DNA of 55,000 bases, taken from positions 13,777,501 to 13,832,500 of the forward strand of contig NC_135566.1 of the NCBI RefSeq assembly GCF_964340395.1. Direction: 5' to 3'. A program made the translations under genes and the position numbers. This document shows, piece after piece, positions 17,314 through 28,743 of this stretch (positions within the stretch are counted from its first letter, which is position 1; each line of letters starts with the position of its first letter). The notes under the pieces were generated by a model. The model worked only from the letters and a program-made list of their open reading frames with translations, was not told the DNA's origin and did not search any database. This DNA comes from Glandiceps talaboti. Lineage: Eukaryota; Hemichordata; Enteropneusta; Spengelidae.

Positions 17314-19610
17314 AGTCAGCAAGGTAAAGTATTTTTCATTTAACTCTTTTATGTTTTCAATTACATCATCTGGTGTGATGAAAGCCATTACTACAAATGG
17401 ATGTCGGCTACAATCAGAATATTTATCTAAGTAAAGGAAACATAACGAGGCACGTTAGTGCCGAGTTGCATTCCCTACTTATACCACTGCTCAATGTGTG
17501 GTGATGACGTGATAATATTCATTTTATGACTGCATCCTTGTTTCGCTTATACGCATACATTTTTAATCAAACTTGGTTGCATTGATCTGTGCATGGTATT
17601 AAATTTGAAAGTTACTTCCTGATGCAATGTTGTGTTATAAATGAACTAACTTTGCTTCCTTTGTTGACATAGACGTAACATTTGTCTTGGGCTACAGAGC
17701 AAAGGCTATGCTTTAATAGCTTGCCGGCACTGTTACATCCAACTGAATACATGCATTAACAGTACCAGGCACACTATGTTGCAATTGACTGACGTTGCCA
17801 TCTCGTTATATTATTGTATATCACCAAGGGGTTAATGAGCCACGAGGTAGTATTACTGTTACCCATTTCCCGTAACAATGAGTTCATCATGTATATGCAG
17901 CTTACGGGAATACTGACATCGAGGGTCCTTTTCCTGTATGATTGATGTCTATCAGAAGTCTAAAATTTAGTTATTATTGAACCAGGCTATACTAGTCAAG
18001 CAGCACGTCTATGGACCCATCAATTAAAAAAGTGCAGCTTACCTCGACAGCGTGTTTAGATTTTATATGAGAAATTCGGTCTTAAAGGAGCGTTTTGCAA
18101 TGCATTATTGATACTATTTATGGCTTTCAATAATGATATGCATAATACGTGTATGACTGGAACATGTTCAGACTTATTAACACGTGTTCCTATAAGGTAT
18201 CGTTCTTGTTTATTTGCCATATTTGTTTCCTATGTGATATTCACATGGAAATTATAATTTGAAATTCACTTGGTGTACTTTTTTCTGCTAACAAGTTAGA
18301 ATCCCCCATACCTCATTTGATAGTTGATCGGTAGGTATTATAGTGGTTTTGACTCATCTACTCATTTTTGCTGACGACAATTACCTTGTTAAATAGCTTT
18401 TAGAGGAAATGTACTCTACGTGCAATTTCGATATATGTATAACCTTTGACCCTTGTGCCGTGGATTCAAGCTTACACTGAAAGTGTAATTAATGTCTCTA
18501 TTGCCTTTAGTGAGTATCAGCCCACCTGCAACGTAATATACGATACAGCAGATTTATGGAACTCGTTGTTAGATTTTTCGGATCACATTAGCTTTTCAAA
18601 AAAATTACAAATATAGAATCTGAAGTCCACGTAGTGTAGCTGCAAATCATGTGCAACGTTCTATAATGTATTTGCACATGTAGGAACAGTTTCCGTGAAA
18701 TACGTGTACGTTAGTTACGTGTTTTTCAAATGTGAATATTGTGCTATTTTTGTTTGATCTATTTGAACGTTAGTATTTCATTTTCATAAGGGACATTGTG
18801 ATCGGATATTTACAAGACTTAGTACTAAATATCAAAATTGAAAGTTTTCTGATGTCAATTTGATCGTCCTATTTGGTGATTTAGGGTAGAATATCTTTTA
18901 CAAGATACATGAGTAGTTATAATGCATTTGTGTTGATTTCATTATCATGCTATTTTCCTAGCACTCTGCTTTCTTCTTTTTTAAGCCAATGGTGGTAGTT
19001 GTACATTTGAAATTGATTTTTTGATTGGCCACAATGTGCCACGGATTCTTTACACTCTCATGCACGTTTTTACCTTCTTTCTCTGTTGTTTTGATGGTAC
19101 ATCTGGAATTCACTATAACAATGTTTGTGTATTTTCTTGAAAACAAGACCATGGTGAGCTAACTTGTTTTCATTACCTCCAATATCCAAGAACAGGCTTT
19201 TGAAGTTTAAGAACTTTTATGTTCAGGAAAATTGATCCCTGAGATACATTCTACCGTAAGTGGCTCTTTTATTACCAAGAATGCCATTGTTTTAGAAATG
19301 TGACTCATTTTCCCCAAATATTAAATTAAATATTCCTCAGTTTACTTTGTTCTTTGTACGCCAGATCAACCTATATACGACTAAAACGGTTAAAATGGTG
19401 ACAGAAATTGCAATGAGTTCTTAACACAGAGAATATCTCGGAATGATTAATAGTTTCCAATTACCAAGTCGAAAAGTTTCATTCAATGCCAGATATTAGG
19501 TCTCTGCAAATATCGTTAGTAAATGAGACTGGCTGACTAACATATGTAATTATACCTACGTACGGTATGAGAATCGTGTCAGGTCCACAATAACACACTC
19601 CTCGTTAATC
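17314..19610. other. Intergenic, no gene recognised
   Basis: Unique-looking AT-rich sequence. No gene, RNA gene or element termini recognised on either strand. Confidence 0.5.
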
Positions 19611-19847
19611 ATTTCCAATTCTCGGTACCTGCAATAACATTTTACCTCATGCTATCTTAATATATTAGAGGGTCAAATTAGAACAAGAAGGTCGAGTTAT
19701 TCCCATGCCTGCCTATATAGTAATGTATGTGTAGCGCGTGGGGCGGATGTCATGGTGTCGACCAAGAAATCGGGTAACAGTTATTTTTATGACAGACCTA
19801 GAAGTGCATGGTGTAATTTATTGTAGGTACCGAGAATTGGAGACATT
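19611..19847 (-). mobile_element. MITE family A, near-complete copy
   Basis: Terminal inverted repeats of about 25-37 bp begin CCAATTCTCGGTACCT at the left, with AGGTACCGAGAATTGG at the right. The interior aligns with 3570-3735 in reverse complement. The length of about 235 bp and absence of a frame fit a non-autonomous DNA transposon. The target-site duplication is unclear. Confidence 0.7.
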
Positions 19848-20749
19848 ACTAAATCCCACGTTTTTATAAATAACTGTGGTCGTATGTAATACATCTTATT
19901 ATTTATTTCTGTAAATCATCAAATTAAGAAAATCGAAAATATTGTGACGTTGTCGTTCACCGACCAGGTTATATTATATTCTGGGGATAATGGCACATGA
20001 ATTTATGTGGTTAGCTATTGACAGTTATGATTCATCAATATGGTTTTACTCTCCTTCTAATTATCGCTGTCGACATATGTCTGTTTTTACCAACAAGATA
20101 CGGGTCGCTGAAAAAACAGTGTGCATTAATTGGCAATTAGTGTAACGCATAAAAAGTGAAAAACAAACTACAGGCAGAGTAAGAATAGAGTGGCGTTTGT
20201 CTGCAAGTACGTAGAGACAGGTTTTATATCTATATAAACAATGAAACCACAGCTTTTATTTTCAATAATTAATGTTGATTGTAGCACGCACCCCGTCGAG
20301 TTTTTTTTATGTCTTTGGTATTGGCCAACAGCAACAGACAATAACTTTAACCCCTTATTAGGTAGTTATTCTTGATAGTAGCAAGGCGCACACTCCATTG
20401 TCTATGACGTTAACTGCACAGCATAACCTCTGAAAATAACAGTTACCCCTTACAAAATTATTTGTTGACTAAAGCTGGCACTCCACTGTGTTACCGGCTT
20501 TCACTTGTCAAATTTATGTAACTGAAACCATAATCCGTTACATAACAGATGCTATCCATGCTGACTAAATATGATATTTGTGTTTCACTGCCAAATTTGA
20601 GATCTTTTATTAATTAATTATATCTAAAGGAGTGAACACTATTATTCCCCTATCCCCCCCCCACCTCACCCCTCCCACACACACACACAACTAAGCCAGG
20701 TTGAACGCATTCGAACAAACATATAGGTTTTCATACCCTGATCATTCTC
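19848..20749. other. Intergenic, no gene recognised
   Basis: No gene signal. A C-rich stretch followed by a short (CA)n lies near 20655-20690. Confidence 0.5.
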
Positions 20750-21020
20750 CCCATGGCAACATGCACTTACGTCACTGGTTCTGTGGTGTTCAAAATATGA
20801 GTTCAAAGGTTACAAACCACCATTTTTTCCGCAATTTTTCATAAATCGTGCTTAAGGAGGTATAATTTATACTATTCTTCCAACTATTTCTTCATCCAGC
20901 CCTAAAATACTTGTGACCTAAGGGTTTCATCACTACTCGTCTCGTGACTCGTAGTAACAAGGCCCCATAGGCTACTAGTATTTTCCTCGACAGAATGAGA
21001 CAAAATAATGGGGAATAATA
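20750..21020 (-). mobile_element. Interspersed repeat family B, copy 2
   Basis: Inverted copy of the element at 6757-7020. It carries GACTCGTAGTAACAAGGCC at about 20945-20963, GTGACCTAAGG, and TTTCTTCATCCAGCC. It extends upstream through CACTGGTTCTGTGGTGTTC to about 20770. Frames are disrupted in this copy. Confidence 0.7.
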
Positions 21021-21844
21021 TCAAATTGTCTGATGTAGTACTGTGTGGTCAACATCAAAGACATGATAAAGTAATATAGCTACTTGACAATTCCAAGACA
21101 GATGTGGTTTCATTGGTTTTGTAGATATACGATTGTTTATATTTACATAGCAAAGGCCATATGCTATCCTATACCGCCCCTGTGACATTTCAAATGACAA
21201 ATTTGTCACGTGGGATAAACCTCTTTATAAATGAACAGTACATATATCAAATCGTATAATTCTAAGCAATCAATCACATTTCGAAAATCCTCTGACACTG
21301 TAAAAAAACAAGTTTGTACATGCATGCTGAATCATATGTGGAACATTATCGGAGTTAATTGTATTGGATCAATTATTCATCTTTCCATCAACTAAATTCG
21401 TCGCTAGATAATACATTCACTATTCAAAAGCATGGAAGTTTGGATTTGGTTTAGAACGCCCCTAACTATACCCCCAATGTCCGTCTACTCTATTCGTCTT
21501 TGTTTGATATCCCTTCTAGTGGTCGGTAATCTAATCAATTGAAGTCATGCTTTCTGTATCAATAAAAGTCAAAGAAGGGCACCACACATACTTAAACTCA
21601 GATGATAACGTGAAGGAGACGGTGACCCTGGAGTTAGAACAGTTTGTTTGGTTCTTTGGTGGGTAATATTCCTAGCTACTTAAAACAATTTCCATTGCGG
21701 TGACATTTTTTGCTCCAACCATTGGTGTAAGTGTGCGATACAATACAACGATTATTAATCCTGCAACTGGGACACATTTTCTTCTATCAAGTAACCAAAG
21801 ATATACTCATTAACAATTGGTTAATGACTAATAAAACACATTGT
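21021..21844. other. Intergenic, no gene recognised
   Basis: No convincing frame, RNA or repeat structure seen. Confidence 0.5.
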
Positions 21845-22275
21845 ATCTGTTAAATTATGCAAATGACTCGATGCTCAATGAAATAAAATCAACATCAACA
21901 ATCGACAATTCATATCGAACATTTCGGCTAATTACAAAAACTCATCAATTATGCAAATGACTCCTTAAATCAGAAGATACATTTGTAAGCTTTATAATCT
22001 TTGTTGTTGGCTAACTCATTAATTATGTAAATCAATCTTGAAATCCATATTGTACACGGTTATAATCAATGTGTGCACTAAATTAAATTCAATGAAAATT
22101 GAAGGTTTCATACCTGATTAGGCAAAATCCTTAATTATGCAAATTACTCTTTAAGACTAAAATATACATCACTGAGCTTTCTAGTGTATTTTGAATATCA
22201 TAAATGTGTGCACCAAATAATGATGTAGAATTTGAAGCTTGCAATCTTCACTGAAAGTAATTAATTATGTAAATG
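21845..22275 (+). repeat. Degenerate ~75-130 bp tandem repeat carrying octamer motifs
   Basis: An AATTATG(C/T)AAAT block recurs at 21853, 21947, 22021, 22133 and 22263. Three copies contain the exact octamer ATGCAAAT (21857, 21951, 22137) and two contain ATGTAAAT (22025, 22267). Intervening sequence shares TGTGTGCAC(T/C)AAAT and GAA(G)CTT pieces. ATGCAAAT is the classical POU-factor octamer; a regulatory role here is not shown. Confidence 0.7.
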
Positions 22276-22380
22276 AACCATTAGTATTTGGAGGATGTTT
22301 ACCTCAACCTAATCAATTCTTGCCATTCACATAAGAAAGCAAGTTTCAATAGAATTGATGAAGTAGTTTTGAAGTTATCG

Positions 22381-22495
22381 TGTATACATACATACATACA
22401 TACATACATACATACATACATACATACATACATACATACATACGCATACATACATACATACATACATACATACATACATACATACATACATACAT

Positions 22496-22541
<46 letters not shown>
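22381..22541. repeat. (CATA)n then (CAGA)n array
   Basis: CATA units run to about 22497 with one CGCA interruption near 22443. They pass directly into CAGA units in the same 4-bp register. It abuts the 3' side of the minus-strand LINE fragment. Confidence 0.97.
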
Positions 22542-22542
<1 letters not shown>

Positions 22543-23137
22543 TACATATCAACAGTTATTTATTCAGGATTCATGATAAACATTATACAAATCACAATGT
22601 TTATCCCCCAAAAATTGACTGGACAGAAGATTTACACATTCATGTCCTTACATCTTCTTTGCCATGTTCTGAAAGAGCCTATAGCAGCACTAACACTCAG
22701 GTATCGTGCTAACCACTTCTTGGTTTGATGCGGGATGCCAATCAACTTAAAACCAGGTATTACACGTTTGTGAACTGATCCTAAACTGCCGATCACTATG
22801 ACAACGATTCTACAAAAGAACCCTAGGTTATTAATTTCAAGGGAGAGTGGTATATATTTATCACATTTCTCTGTATAACACCTGTCGATGTGACCATCAA
22901 ATGGAACTGAAACTTCAACTAGGAAAACTTCATGGCTAGTTGTATCAATAATGGTTATGTCAGGTCTTATTGCTGTAGTTGTGAATGATTCTAAATCTGC
23001 TCCAAACATGTGTGGAGTTAAAATAGTGTCTTCTATGACGAGATGAGAGACATCTTTGACAGGAATTTGCTGAAATATCAAATTAACGATCCTATTGTGC
23101 CTGTCTTGATACAGTCTTTGGTATTTTGTACACCCAT
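22542..23137 (-). mobile_element. 5'-truncated non-LTR retrotransposon (RLE type), 3' end
   Basis: This stretch of unique sequence lies between two CATA/CAGA arrays. It contains the last ~168 codons of a LINE ORF plus about 90 bp of 3' flank. The 5' end stops exactly where the second tetranucleotide array begins, consistent with 5' truncation or target-primed insertion into the array. No poly-A tail is visible; the minus-strand 3' end runs straight into the tetranucleotide repeat. Confidence 0.75.
22632..23137 (-). pseudogene. C-terminal restriction-like endonuclease domain of a LINE polyprotein
   Basis: The frame ends at TAA (22632) and contains RHNRIVNLI, typical of sequence just after a CCHC knuckle. 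About 50 residues later comes RPD-X14-E (RPDITIID...FLVEV), which fits the R/KPD-X12-14-D/E signature of the PD-(D/E)XK nuclease in R2/R4/NeSL-type LINEs. KCDKY and the motif GSLGSVHKR follow, and the C-terminus is Trp/Arg-rich. The nuclease nicks target DNA for target-primed reverse transcription. The reverse transcriptase and zinc knuckle are absent. Upstream the frame runs on only into translated CATA repeat. It is a dead fragment, although no stop interrupts the preserved domain. Confidence 0.75.
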
Positions 23138-23281
23138 ACATACATACATACATACATACATACATACATACATACATACATGCATGCATGCATGCAGGCA
23201 TGCATGCAGGCAGGCAGGCAGACAGGCAGGCAAGCAAGCAGGCAGGTATACAGACAGACAGGTAGGTAGGCAGGCAGACAT

Positions 23282-23359
<78 letters not shown>

Positions 23360-23360
23360 T
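23138..23360. repeat. Mosaic (CATA)/(CATG)/(CAGG)/(CAGA) array
   Basis: Blocks of CATA, CATG, CAGG, CAAG and CAGA follow one another in a single 4-bp register. They end in about 20 pure CAGA units. The array flanks the 5' side of the LINE fragment. Confidence 0.97.
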
Positions 23361-24355
23361 TCCACAGGGGAAGGTAACAAAAATTGAAAGCAATAATCAA
23401 ATAGAGATTTGCATGTCAAACATGTAGGTCATGTTGCCACCTGATACAGCAGTTTACTGAACATTCAATCTACTCGGACAGACTGATGAGAACTGATAGC
23501 ATTTCAACGGATTCTTCTCCTTCATTGCCTCAATGCAAATTGAACTTTGAAGAAGTCTTATATCGGCTAGATAACAACGAAAATTGAAAATGTCATTCTT
23601 GAACTCATTAGAGTGATGGCATTAAGTGTTATTTAAAACGGTGACGACAACTAGATAATGGAATATAGCTTTAGGTTAGCAATATCTGAAGAAAGTTGTC
23701 TATGCATGTATCTCTAAGCCTAACTTAGAACGACTTTTATCATGAAAAATCACATTTAAATAGGTTCTTTTCTTGCTAAGTCCTAGGTGTTATATTCTTT
23801 TCATTGGAGGACGAGTGCGGTCAGACTGTCGACAGAGTTTCACTCGGCACTCAGTACAAGCACACACACAAAAAAGCTTTCAGGCTCCACACATTTACAA
23901 CTAAACTCACGCTTTACGGTACATATGTTTGCAGGTGCCCTTAAGCTAAGATTAGCTGCTGGTTTCCTCTTTCCTCAGAGAGAGCTCAGCTAGCAGGATA
24001 TTTTGATGCTGAACAGCTGTGACAAGCGATTGGAAAATCCAGTGCACATGCATGGATGGTTCGTGCAAATTAATTTCCCCTCAGGATGCCTTGGCTCTAG
24101 TTCGTGCCATTCACGTTGTTGAAGTGTCACCCCAGTGGACGCACTGAGTGACCGCTAAACGAGTGGTTGAATTCACAAACGCATAAATAACGAATCTAGT
24201 ACGACTAATAGTCAACCCTTCGATATTATCAAACTGATGTCTGAAGTACACGCCCCTTTCTTATTTACCCTAGCCCTGTCCGAAATTAGTCTTAAACTCT
24301 AGTACAAGATTACTTCGTGGCTGCTATTTAATCAGCGGCACCTGTATTACTATCA
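23361..24355. other. Intergenic, no gene recognised
   Basis: Somewhat less AT-rich than its surroundings. No domain-bearing frame recognised. Confidence 0.5.
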
Positions 24356-24400
24356 TCATCACCACCACCACCACCACCACCACCACCACCACCACCACCA
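24356..24400. repeat. (CAC)n trinucleotide array with pyrimidine-rich continuation
   Basis: CAC/CCA triplets run to about 24400, followed by a degenerate CA/CC-rich stretch. A C/T-rich tract continues to about 24620. Confidence 0.9.
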
Positions 24401-24714
24401 CTACTACAACCACTAACAGTACTACCAGCAACACCACCATCCTCACCACCACCCACACCCATTACCACTTTCCCTTCGTCTCCCCTTGCTCACTTTCATC
24501 TCCTTATACGTCTTCCTCTACTTTGCCTCCTCTTTCTCCTCCTTCAGCTCCTCTCCTTGTCCTCCTCTTCCTCTCATATTACCCATCCTCCCTCCTCCCA
24601 CTCCCTCCCATCTTCTTGCTCTTAATAAAGTTTTGGGCACTCCTAAGCGGGATTGCATGTCTGCACAGTAAACCATAATAACAGCCATACTTACCGTTGC
24701 ACTCGGGAGTCGTC

Positions 24715-25025
24715 ATGAATATTCATTATGCAACCATGAATAAATTAATGTTGCTGACTCCCATGAGGACAAGTGGTCACAGCAAAGATACCCAGGCACA
24801 AGATAAACTTGATGTTTTTCTTAAATCACAAATAATTTTAGGTGATGTAAAATCATGCAATTACTCATTTGAACCCATAGTTTATGAAAACGTCTGCATT
24901 TCCTGGAATGGTGCTTCCTTTTGAAGACCATTTCAATAAACTTGTAGAAAGTCTGAGTTCTACTGTTAAATCAAACAGAACTCCTTTAGACTTCGCTGAT
25001 TTGTTCAGTATGTTTGTATTTCTAT
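24715..25025 (+). pseudogene. Unrecognised coding-like frame with one frameshift
   Basis: An ATG at 24715 opens a frame that runs to a TGA at 24922-24924. The frame one base on, starting GAAGACCATTTC at 24923, then continues open for 33 more codons to a TGA near 25025. It reads as an amphipathic, Lys/Ser/Leu-rich segment (EDHFNKLVESL, then LDFADLF). One surplus T would explain the break. The opposite strand also has a 73-codon frame over 24865-25086, so the coding strand is uncertain. No family recognised; probably a decayed mobile-element ORF or exon. Confidence 0.22.
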
Positions 25026-25089
25026 GATGTGGTAATTTAAACTTCTTGTAAATCTTCTTCTTTGTGGACCAAACAAAGTCTGCCACTAT

Positions 25090-26313
25090 GATAAATCACA
25101 GTAGTTTTCAACACGCACTTACGATTTCCCAAGACCACGATTAACGATAGATGTTTGGCATGCGTATGTACATCTCTGACGTAATGTTCTTATCAGGGGA
25201 AACTGACTGGTGAATAATATTACTTTCTATTCCCTAAGTACAAAGTTTAACCCAGTGGCAGCAAAATGTATTGGCAATACGTAACTATTATAAAGATCGA
25301 GCTGTGCTGTGTTGCGTTGTGCTGTGCTGGAAATGGTGTGCTAAAAGAGCGCCAGACTTAAGCTTGTTATGATGTATAAACTCATTGTTCACAGTTTAGG
25401 GAACGAGTAGAATTTACGGCAGCCCAGTCCCATCTCCCTGAACTCTGACAAACTATCAAGACACCCCCCCCCCCCCCGAAATGAACTCAAGAATTTTCGT
25501 AGGACCTCTCACCATCAAACGCTACACAGATTTTTGTATGTGCAATTGTCTGGTATACCACCCCTTCACCCCCTCCACGTGTGCACGCTGATGATGTACA
25601 ATTGTATGATCTTGTACGATACACCTATACACCAGTCTGTATTAAAGTACCAGTAACGGTTGATTTCAGACTACATAAGATGCTTCTTTACAAAGAGATT
25701 TGAGCTTTGCAAGGCGCATTTCCCATATTGAACTCTAACCTATACTTGGAAGCACTTGACAAGCAGGGGTTCCCTTTGATTAGGGGGGGGGCAACACCAT
25801 AATGGCTGCTCATGGGTTGGTTCAAGGTGGATGTGAGGTGTTGTGTCCTCCCACGGTGAAAATAAAGACATGTAGGTTGTCACTTAGAGGCATAAATTAT
25901 GAAACCATACACATGATTTATAACCATAGAATACTTGCATATCATCTTCAATACCTCGATAAGGAACTCTCAAATCTGCCATGTTGAATATCATGAATGG
26001 CCTGATGAGTGCATTGTAGGGGATGTGATGATATACATGAACCAACCAATCACTCATGTAAGGAATCTTGTCACATCCTTTGTAACTGTGAATAAACTGG
26101 TCTTAGTAACACAGACCGTTTGAGGACAGTTATTTTTTATAAGGCAAACGGCTGCTCATTAGGTTTAATTTAGTTCAAAGCGTAACTAATGAAAAGGAAA
26201 ACACTTCACCCCCTTTCAGAATTTTCAAGGCCTTTTCCACATTGCTAAAGTTTTTTCGTCTTGTTAGACAAAACGTCTCTGTTCATTGATTTGATTATTG
26301 AAGAGTAAGACGA
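25090..26313. other. Intergenic, no gene recognised
   Basis: A poly-C tract lies at about 25464-25477 and a short G-run near 25783. A 61-codon ATG frame at 25802-25987 (+) has no recognisable domain. The sequence AGAATTTACGGCAG at about 25410 repeats 14 bp of the TIR found at 49164 and 51103, a possible relic of that family. Confidence 0.45.
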
Positions 26314-26696
26314 TACTACCAAACCAGAGTGACTATAGAGTCTCAATAAGGCGACATGATGTTTTTTGCATCTTACACAACCTTTTTTGTTACCAATTTA
26401 AATAATACACAAAGAAAATACAGGCAGTAATGGTGCGAACGCACAAGAAATGGTACATTTTATCTCAATATGAACACAATAATTTAAAACGCTTTTGTTT
26501 GAACCTTCCTTGTTTCATCGGACAATGATGTTTATTATATTTAGTGTTCAAAGTCAGACAAAATGCATCATTTTCACGCCATTTTGTTTTAATGTAACAA
26601 GTTGTTACCAAAAAGATAAGTTCCGTGAGACGTTAAAAACATCGTGCTGCCTATAATTAGTAACTGAAACCCTATAGTCACTCTGATTTGGTAGTA
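26314..26696. mobile_element. Tc1/mariner-like MITE with TA target site
   Basis: The element is bounded by TIRs of about 30 bp: CTACCAAACCAGAGTGACTA at the left and its near-complement ending TGATTTGGTAG at the right. The dinucleotide TA flanks each end. No frame is inside the ~380 bp. Joining the flanks across one TA reproduces AGACGATAAAATGTAGCA. That matches the family C consensus seen intact near 51535 (reverse complement), so the insertion interrupted an older element. Confidence 0.75.
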
Positions 26697-27145
26697 AAAT
26701 GTAGCAGCGTTAGTCGTATTTTTGTCAGACGATGAAATTTAACAATGTTGGTAATTTGTGTCACGTCAGACTACGTTTTGCAATTGTTTCAGGTTTTATG
26801 ATTTCCTTTGTCGCAGTAACCATGTACAAAACCAAACTCGTTATGCAAAGTTTCTCGTCATATTGCACTTTGTCACTGTAAATAACCCCGGAATGTTAAA
26901 TCCCATCAGAGGTTAGATGTGTGGCCCCCGGGGTGTGGCCAATTGTCAAGCTATACACTTATAATAGATGCGAGTTAATCTGAAACAACGTAGTCTGACG
27001 CGACACAAATTACCAACATTGCAAAATGTTATCGTCTGGCATGACAAAAATCTTATAGAGACAATGTCGCAATTTTGGTAACGGATTGCTGTCGCGACAG
27101 ACGATGAAATGTAACAGTGTTAGTAAATTTTTGTCAAGCCAGACC
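26697..27145. mobile_element. Family C foldback element
   Basis: The left arm at about 26713-26775 and right arm at about 26989-27056 are reverse complements over about 63 bp (TTTTTGTC, AGACGAT, AATGTTGGTAATTTGTGTC, GTCAGACTACG). Each arm contains two head-to-tail ~43-bp units. A further unit, without its partner, lies at 27097-27145. The interior of ~210 bp has no frame. The subterminal tandem repeats suggest transposase-binding sites. Confidence 0.7.
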
Positions 27146-28439
27146 GGACGTGCCTTTTGACCACATTTTCGTAATACATATTACTACCAGAATATATTTT
27201 CATCACTTTTTAATACTACGCCATGCTTTAAATTATTGTGTGTTAAACTTGGGGCGGTGTCTCAGTGTCTTTTTCGAACACAAAGGTCGTTTTGCCCCAA
27301 CAGCAACTCTATCCAGTAGGTTACTATCATCTAAAAAAAATTCGTGATATCGACATACAATACAGCAACTATAGATAAAAAATGTGGGAATTCTTCTTCT
27401 TTTTTCAATTTCGCGTGATGATTCGACGAACCTCGAAGCCTATGACGTCATAAGATATTGATCAGTGTCTTGTGCGTGGTCGTAGATAACAATGAAATGT
27501 TACAAATGCAGCAGAAGGCCAGATGTGATCTCTACTAGATATAGTAACATGGTTACCGCGTTCGAGTCCCATTATACCTTAGACAGTCAATTCAGTTAAT
27601 CCGTAGTTCATTTCACAGGTCATCAACAGCTGTATGTCAACCGGGTGCCTATAGCCTACAAACATTGTAAACCACAATCGCAAAATATATGGGCCACGCA
27701 CGATGCCTGCCATAAATTTCATTAACTCGGATTTGCACACATGTATTTTAGACACACCGCATGTTGTCTGGTCGGCCATATTATATATGTTGGCGTTCGA
27801 TATACGTACGTCATATCCATTATCTTCGCGTTTCCTCCCAATCCCAAAAAATGATAGTTACTATAATTGTTCATGTTTTGTCACGATCGCATTATCTCCT
27901 ATGACGAAATGAACCATATGGTGGTTTCTTTCCTCTTGTTAGTTACAGATATAGTCACAATTATAGTCAATTTATTTGTCTGTTTCCTTTCGGTCTTACG
28001 TCACGTCCGAGCGTTTACGTAGAAAAGGCTACACATTGGAAAAACTAAATTCAAGATGACAGGAAACACATTAATGTAACTATTTTTTTTTTCAATTCAT
28101 CTACCGCCTTAGCTTTCAGTTCTCGTGAGTCATGATAGGCAGAATAAACACATTGCAAAAACTAGTAAAAGTTCGTTTTTTCTATGATTTATTAATTTTC
28201 AACACATCTGGACCATCTTGGATTTGCTCATGGAAGTTACACACATTCAGCTATTTAACTTTAGTACTGGCAAATTACTTTATTTTATTCTCATAATATA
28301 TAAATATCTGAAACGCTCTCGCAGTCTGAAACATTCAAGCGACCCTCTGACCTGCTGTAAATTCAAAGGTCATGTTTCGTTAATCATTGTCCAATTTTTT
28401 ACTGCATGTAAGCGAAAATACTTGACAGTCGTCAGACGT
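27146..28439. other. Intergenic, no gene recognised
   Basis: A GTTCGAGTCC sequence at about 27564 resembles a tRNA B-box, but no convincing A-box or cloverleaf is present. A tRNA-derived SINE remnant is possible. Nothing else recognised. Confidence 0.45.
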
Positions 28440-28743
28440 TTAAGCTGAGTTTTTACGTGTTTGGGAGAAAAGTCACGCATAGTATTCTACTTTACTGAAG
28501 CAAACGTAACTTGACTGAACTCAAACCTAGTCGAAGTGTGCATAACATATAAATGATCGGTTGACGTAATTTCTGCTACGTACCAAAAAATCAGTGTCAA
28601 GGAATTCATACTGGGCAATCAGCTGTTCTAACTATAATGTCATAGAGGGCTTGCATCAAGTTGAACATTAATATCATTCTACAATTATGCGAAGTATTTT
28701 CATTTGAGTTAAAGGTATATAAACTCAGCTCATGTCACTTTAA
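28440..28743 (+). mobile_element. TTAA-flanked MITE (family D), copy 1
   Basis: Begins TTAAGCTGAGTTTTTACG and ends ACTCAGCTCATGTCACTTTAA. The interior aligns with 32307-32650 and 52413-52775: TTACTGAAGCA, TGACTGAACTCAAACCTAGT, TGACGTAATTT, and TGTCATAGA. The first ~10 bp of the left terminus (AAGGGGCACA) are missing here. Confidence 0.75.

Noticed and set aside
22632-23393. The full 253-codon frame as one intact protein
   Set aside because: Its first ~85 residues are translated microsatellite; only the part after about 23137 is real LINE sequence.
23476-23500. Further hammerhead cores at other CTGATGA sites (for example 551, 13456, 23480, 26000, 47237)
   Set aside because: None is followed at a suitable distance by GAAA with a pairable stem II, and stem I/III pairing is absent.
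27490-27580. Possible tRNA-derived SINE (GTTCGAGTCC)
   Set aside because: Only the B-box-like stretch fits; no cloverleaf and no second copy found in the window.
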